Source: CAYYJR01 sp964472305 (GTDB lineage: Bacteria; Armatimonadota; Hebobacteria; CAIYQO01). Taken from it: 64,000 nucleotides of DNA. Both the position numbers and the translations under genes were made by a program. Positions within the stretch are counted from its first letter, which is position 1. The number at the start of each line of letters is the position of its first letter. The notes beneath the pieces were generated by a model. It was given only the letters and a program-made list of their open reading frames with translations. It was not told the DNA's origin and made no database searches. Below, one piece after another: positions 61,769 to 64,000 of this stretch. Location of the stretch: contig CAYYJR010000019.1 in assembly GCA_964472305.1 (NCBI GenBank), positions 1 to 64,000 of the forward strand. Direction: 5' to 3'.

Positions 61769-63607
61769 TCAAGCATTTCCTTCACGCACTTCAAGCACAC
61801 ATTCGGTGAATTGCGGCAATCGGTGTTCGCCGTCGTGGATATCCACCGGGATGATGTAGCGCCCGGGTTCCGCGGTGGACGGTACGGGGATGCGCAGGAA
61901 GATGCTGCCGCGGCCTTTTTCCAACACCAGCGCCTCGTTTTCCGGCGTCGCATCGCCTTGCCATGCGCGCGGCAGTGCGGCGCGACAGCGCACCATGCGC
62001 GCGCTGTCGGCGTGGTTGGTCACCGCCACATCCACCCGCGCGCTGCCGCCGGGTTGCACGCGTTGTTCATAGGGATAGCAGAACGCCCACCCCTCGTCGG
62101 TACCGAAGTTGGGGTGCGCCCACGGCAACACCTGGCCGAACAGCCGCTCACGCGCCGCCAGCGCCGTCCGCATGCGGCGCAGTTCCTCGTCGGTGAAGTC
62201 GAATGCCACATCGACGTGCGCATTGAAGATATGATCGGGCGCCAGTTGCTGCAGCAGTGCCAGGCAGTAATCGAAGCCGGTATCCCGGCCCAGGAAATTG
62301 CGGTTTTGCGCGCAGTAATCATCGATGCCCGCCGGGGTGAAGGAATCTCCGGAGAAAAACATGCGCAATCCCCGACCCTCCACTAATAATCCGCCGTGGT
62401 GCAGTGTCTGGCCGGGCAGATGGTAGGCGGTGAGTGTGAATTCATGCCAGCGCCAGCATTCGCCGTCGAAGGTGCGGCGATCCACCCGCGCCGGGTGGGG
62501 CGACCCACAGGTGAGCCGCCACGCACGCGGATCGGCGATCACCTCCGCCACCGCGTCGCAGGCGAGGAGTTCGCAGTCGAATGCCCGCTGGAACGCCGGC
62601 ACGCCGTCCACGTGATCATAATGGTAGTGGGTAATCCACAGCCCCTCCACCGACGTGATCTCTCCCGCCGCCAGCATTCGCTGCAGCTCCGTGACCATTG
62701 ACTCGTCACAGCAATCCATTACGAAAGCGGCGCCGGTCTCGCTGATCAGCACCCAACTGGTGGCGATGAGGCGCAGGCACGCGGGAACGGGTGTACCCGG
62801 ACGGATAGGCATCACGCCGGGGGCATCGAGATAACCGGGAAACAGTTGCGGAAAATACCAGCGCAACGCGGAGATGGAGGCGTACGCATCGTAACACGCG
62901 CTCAGTCGCTCGATGAGCAGGTCGATGGCGGCATGCGGCTGGCGCATAATGGTCCCGTGTGCGGGCACAAGAACCGCCGGCAGGGCGTCCTGCACGCGCC
63001 GCAGGCTGTCTGTCAATTCGTCGCGCGCCCCCAGAAAGCCGTGATAGTCGGAGACGATATCGTTGCCTTTCTGCAAGCTGTACAGTTCCCAGAGTTGGCC
63101 GGGACCGGCGATAAGGTCGCCGGTGAACGCGATCTGCCGGTCATCCACTTCGACCAGATAGGAGAGACTGCCGTCGGTGTGGCCGGGAGTGGCCAGCGCG
63201 GTGATCTGTGCCGATCCCCAGGCAAATGTCTCGCCGTCGACCAGCACGCGGCTCACCCGCAGCGGCTCTGCCAGCACCAGGTGCGAGGGGTGAAAACTGG
63301 AGTTGCTCCAGCGATAGGCGGGATCGTTCCAAAACGCCGCCGGGTCGTCGAACCACCGGCGCTCCGCCGCCGGGACCACCACCTCCGCGCCGGTCAGCGC
63401 ATAGGCGCCGCACGCCTGGTCGCGGTGATAATGGGTGAACAGCACAGTCTCCACCGTGCCCGGCACTGTCGTGCGCAGCCCCGCCACCGCCTCCGCGTCG
63501 CCGCAGTCGATCAGCAACACCCGCTCGCCGTCGTGCAGCACCCCAATGTTGATATGGTCCTGCCACACCCCCAGATGAGGCGTCAGCGCCTGAAATGTCC
63601 CCGCCAT
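61769..63607 (-). CDS. Tandem metallo-beta-lactamase-fold protein with C-terminal beta domain
   Basis: 612 residues with two MBL domains. Domain 1 (about 1-220) has THYHRDQ (H59, H61, D63; the usual following His is Gln64), ATPGHTDGS and FTGDLIAG. Domain 2 (about 285-500) has a canonical THYHYDH (H327, H329, D331, H332), LPGQTLHHGG (in place of the usual GHT), FSGDSF and FNAHV. The last 110 residues look like an Ig-type beta domain (VTNHADSARMVRCRAALP). Substrate unknown. The start at 63607 is set by GGGAGG 7 nt upstream; a longer frame to 63706 is unsupported. Confidence 0.82.
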   Translation of the reverse strand: MAGTFQALTPHLGVWQDHINIGVLHDGERVLLIDCGDAEAVAGLRTTVPGTVETVLFTHYHRDQACGAYALTGAEVVVPAAERRWFDDPAAFWNDPAYRWSNSSFHPSHLVLAEPLRVSRVLVDGETFAWGSAQITALATPGHTDGSLSYLVEVDDRQIAFTGDLIAGPGQLWELYSLQKGNDIVSDYHGFLGARDELTDSLRRVQDALPAVLVPAHGTIMRQPHAAIDLLIERLSACYDAYASISALRWYFPQLFPGYLDAPGVMPIRPGTPVPACLRLIATSWVLISETGAAFVMDCCDESMVTELQRMLAAGEITSVEGLWITHYHYDHVDGVPAFQRAFDCELLACDAVAEVIADPRAWRLTCGSPHPARVDRRTFDGECWRWHEFTLTAYHLPGQTLHHGGLLVEGRGLRMFFSGDSFTPAGIDDYCAQNRNFLGRDTGFDYCLALLQQLAPDHIFNAHVDVAFDFTDEELRRMRTALAARERLFGQVLPWAHPNFGTDEGWAFCYPYEQRVQPGGSARVDVAVTNHADSARMVRCRAALPRAWQGDATPENEALVLEKGRGSIFLRIPVPSTAEPGRYIIPVDIHDGEHRLPQFTECVLEVREGNA

Positions 63608-63693
63608 CACGCATCCTCCCGTAGAACTCGCTGCCCCTCCTATTCGTGAACGTGATGCGGTTCCCTGCCGGGGATAGCCTGTGCTGTAACAGT

Positions 63694-63730
63694 CAATACT
63701 GAACAATCTTGTAACTCCAAAACTGAACAG
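63694..63730. repeat. Short direct repeat near the transposase remnant
   Basis: ACTGAACA occurs at about 63694 and again at about 63723, in the non-coding strip between the MBL gene and the transposase remnant. Such multiple short repeats are typical of insertion-sequence ends. The element boundary cannot be placed. Confidence 0.35.
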
Positions 63731-63733
63731 TCC

Positions 63734-64000
63734 TCAGGTCCGAAACCTGGCGACGATCCGTCCGGCATGTTTGATGAGCAACTGCTCACCCAACAGTCCC
63801 ACCCAGACATGCCGGCCCATCAAGACCACGGGCACCGAGTAGCGCTGGCCTTCCAGGCTGATCGTGTCTTTTTGCGTTGTGCTGCGACCCGGCACAACCG
63901 CTCATCTTGCGAGGCCGCCCACCGGCGCACCCCGCGGGCTAACGTCTGTCGTTCCCACAACGGGTGCCTTCCGTTGCGATGTGGCCTGCCAGGCGCAGGC
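63734..64000 (-). pseudogene. Transposase C-terminal remnant (Mu-type/IS21- or IS481-like)
   Basis: Reading leftwards to a TGA at 63734-63736, the frame gives ISLEGQRYSVPVVLMGRHVW and then LLGEQLLIKHAGRIVARF. This is the small beta domain at the end of Mu-transposase-like DDE enzymes (IstA and IS481 relatives). An in-frame stop appears about 55 codons upstream and plausible coding text moves to another frame, so the gene is broken. It continues off the window. Confidence 0.5.

Overview
This 64 kb window is one scaffold stretch of a mostly GC-rich bacterial chromosome, interrupted by one 100-N assembly gap (29849-29948). Several features suggest a lineage near Armatimonadota: a RicT/PSP1 protein, futalosine-pathway menaquinone synthesis (MqnD), prepilin-like proteins with an AREK..RQ motif after the leader helix and an H-x9-DG signature, several URO-D-fold paralogues, and many small standalone sugar enzymes. 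The assignment is an inference; no rRNA or tRNA gene was seen.

1-18.9 kb is housekeeping and metabolism: ricT-like, a P-type ATPase, URO-D, SDR and RpiB-like genes, a DUF4139-like secreted protein, an iron-sulfur aldo/keto reductase, arfB, pgi, mqnD, two related exported proteins, a short-form pheT and an M48 peptidase. 19.0-20.3 kb is a sharply AT-rich islet with one orphan membrane-anchored gene. 20.3-29.5 kb carries dxs, a peptidase-MA-like gene, a GuaB3-type gene, a cobalamin riboswitch with its terminator in front of cobU-cobT, and a 2-oxoacid:ferredoxin oxidoreductase operon (delta-alpha-beta, no gamma subunit seen).

30.5-43.1 kb looks like a metal-homeostasis island of lower GC. It holds a TolC/adaptor/RND efflux operon (adaptor frameshifted), two homologous small exported cysteine-rich proteins, a promoter plus yybP-ykoY (Mn2+) riboswitch and terminator in front of a GDT1/UPF0016 exporter, a TerC/Alx-type protein, a TFIIB-type zinc-ribbon protein, and a CPA2 antiporter fused to two RCK modules. 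A lone CRISPR-repeat-like sequence lies at its right edge.

43.7-46.4 kb encodes a kinase / PP2C phosphatase / VWA triad (TerY-P, YegI-YegK-YegL type). The rest holds an MFS exporter, a lytic transglycosylase, two prepilin-like genes around an ABC-2 permease, a PASTA-repeat membrane protein without a kinase domain, a metallophosphoesterase, sugar and URO-D-fold enzymes, a large six-hairpin glycosidase, a TM1266-like small regulator, a tandem metallo-beta-lactamase-fold protein, and a transposase remnant at the right end.

The most notable points are the manganese/heavy-metal island with its paired Cys-rich proteins, the TerY-P triad near TerC, the orphan CRISPR-like repeat, the interlocking hairpins before the oxidoreductase operon, the adaptor frameshift, and the unusual P-type ATPase and RpiB-like active sites.
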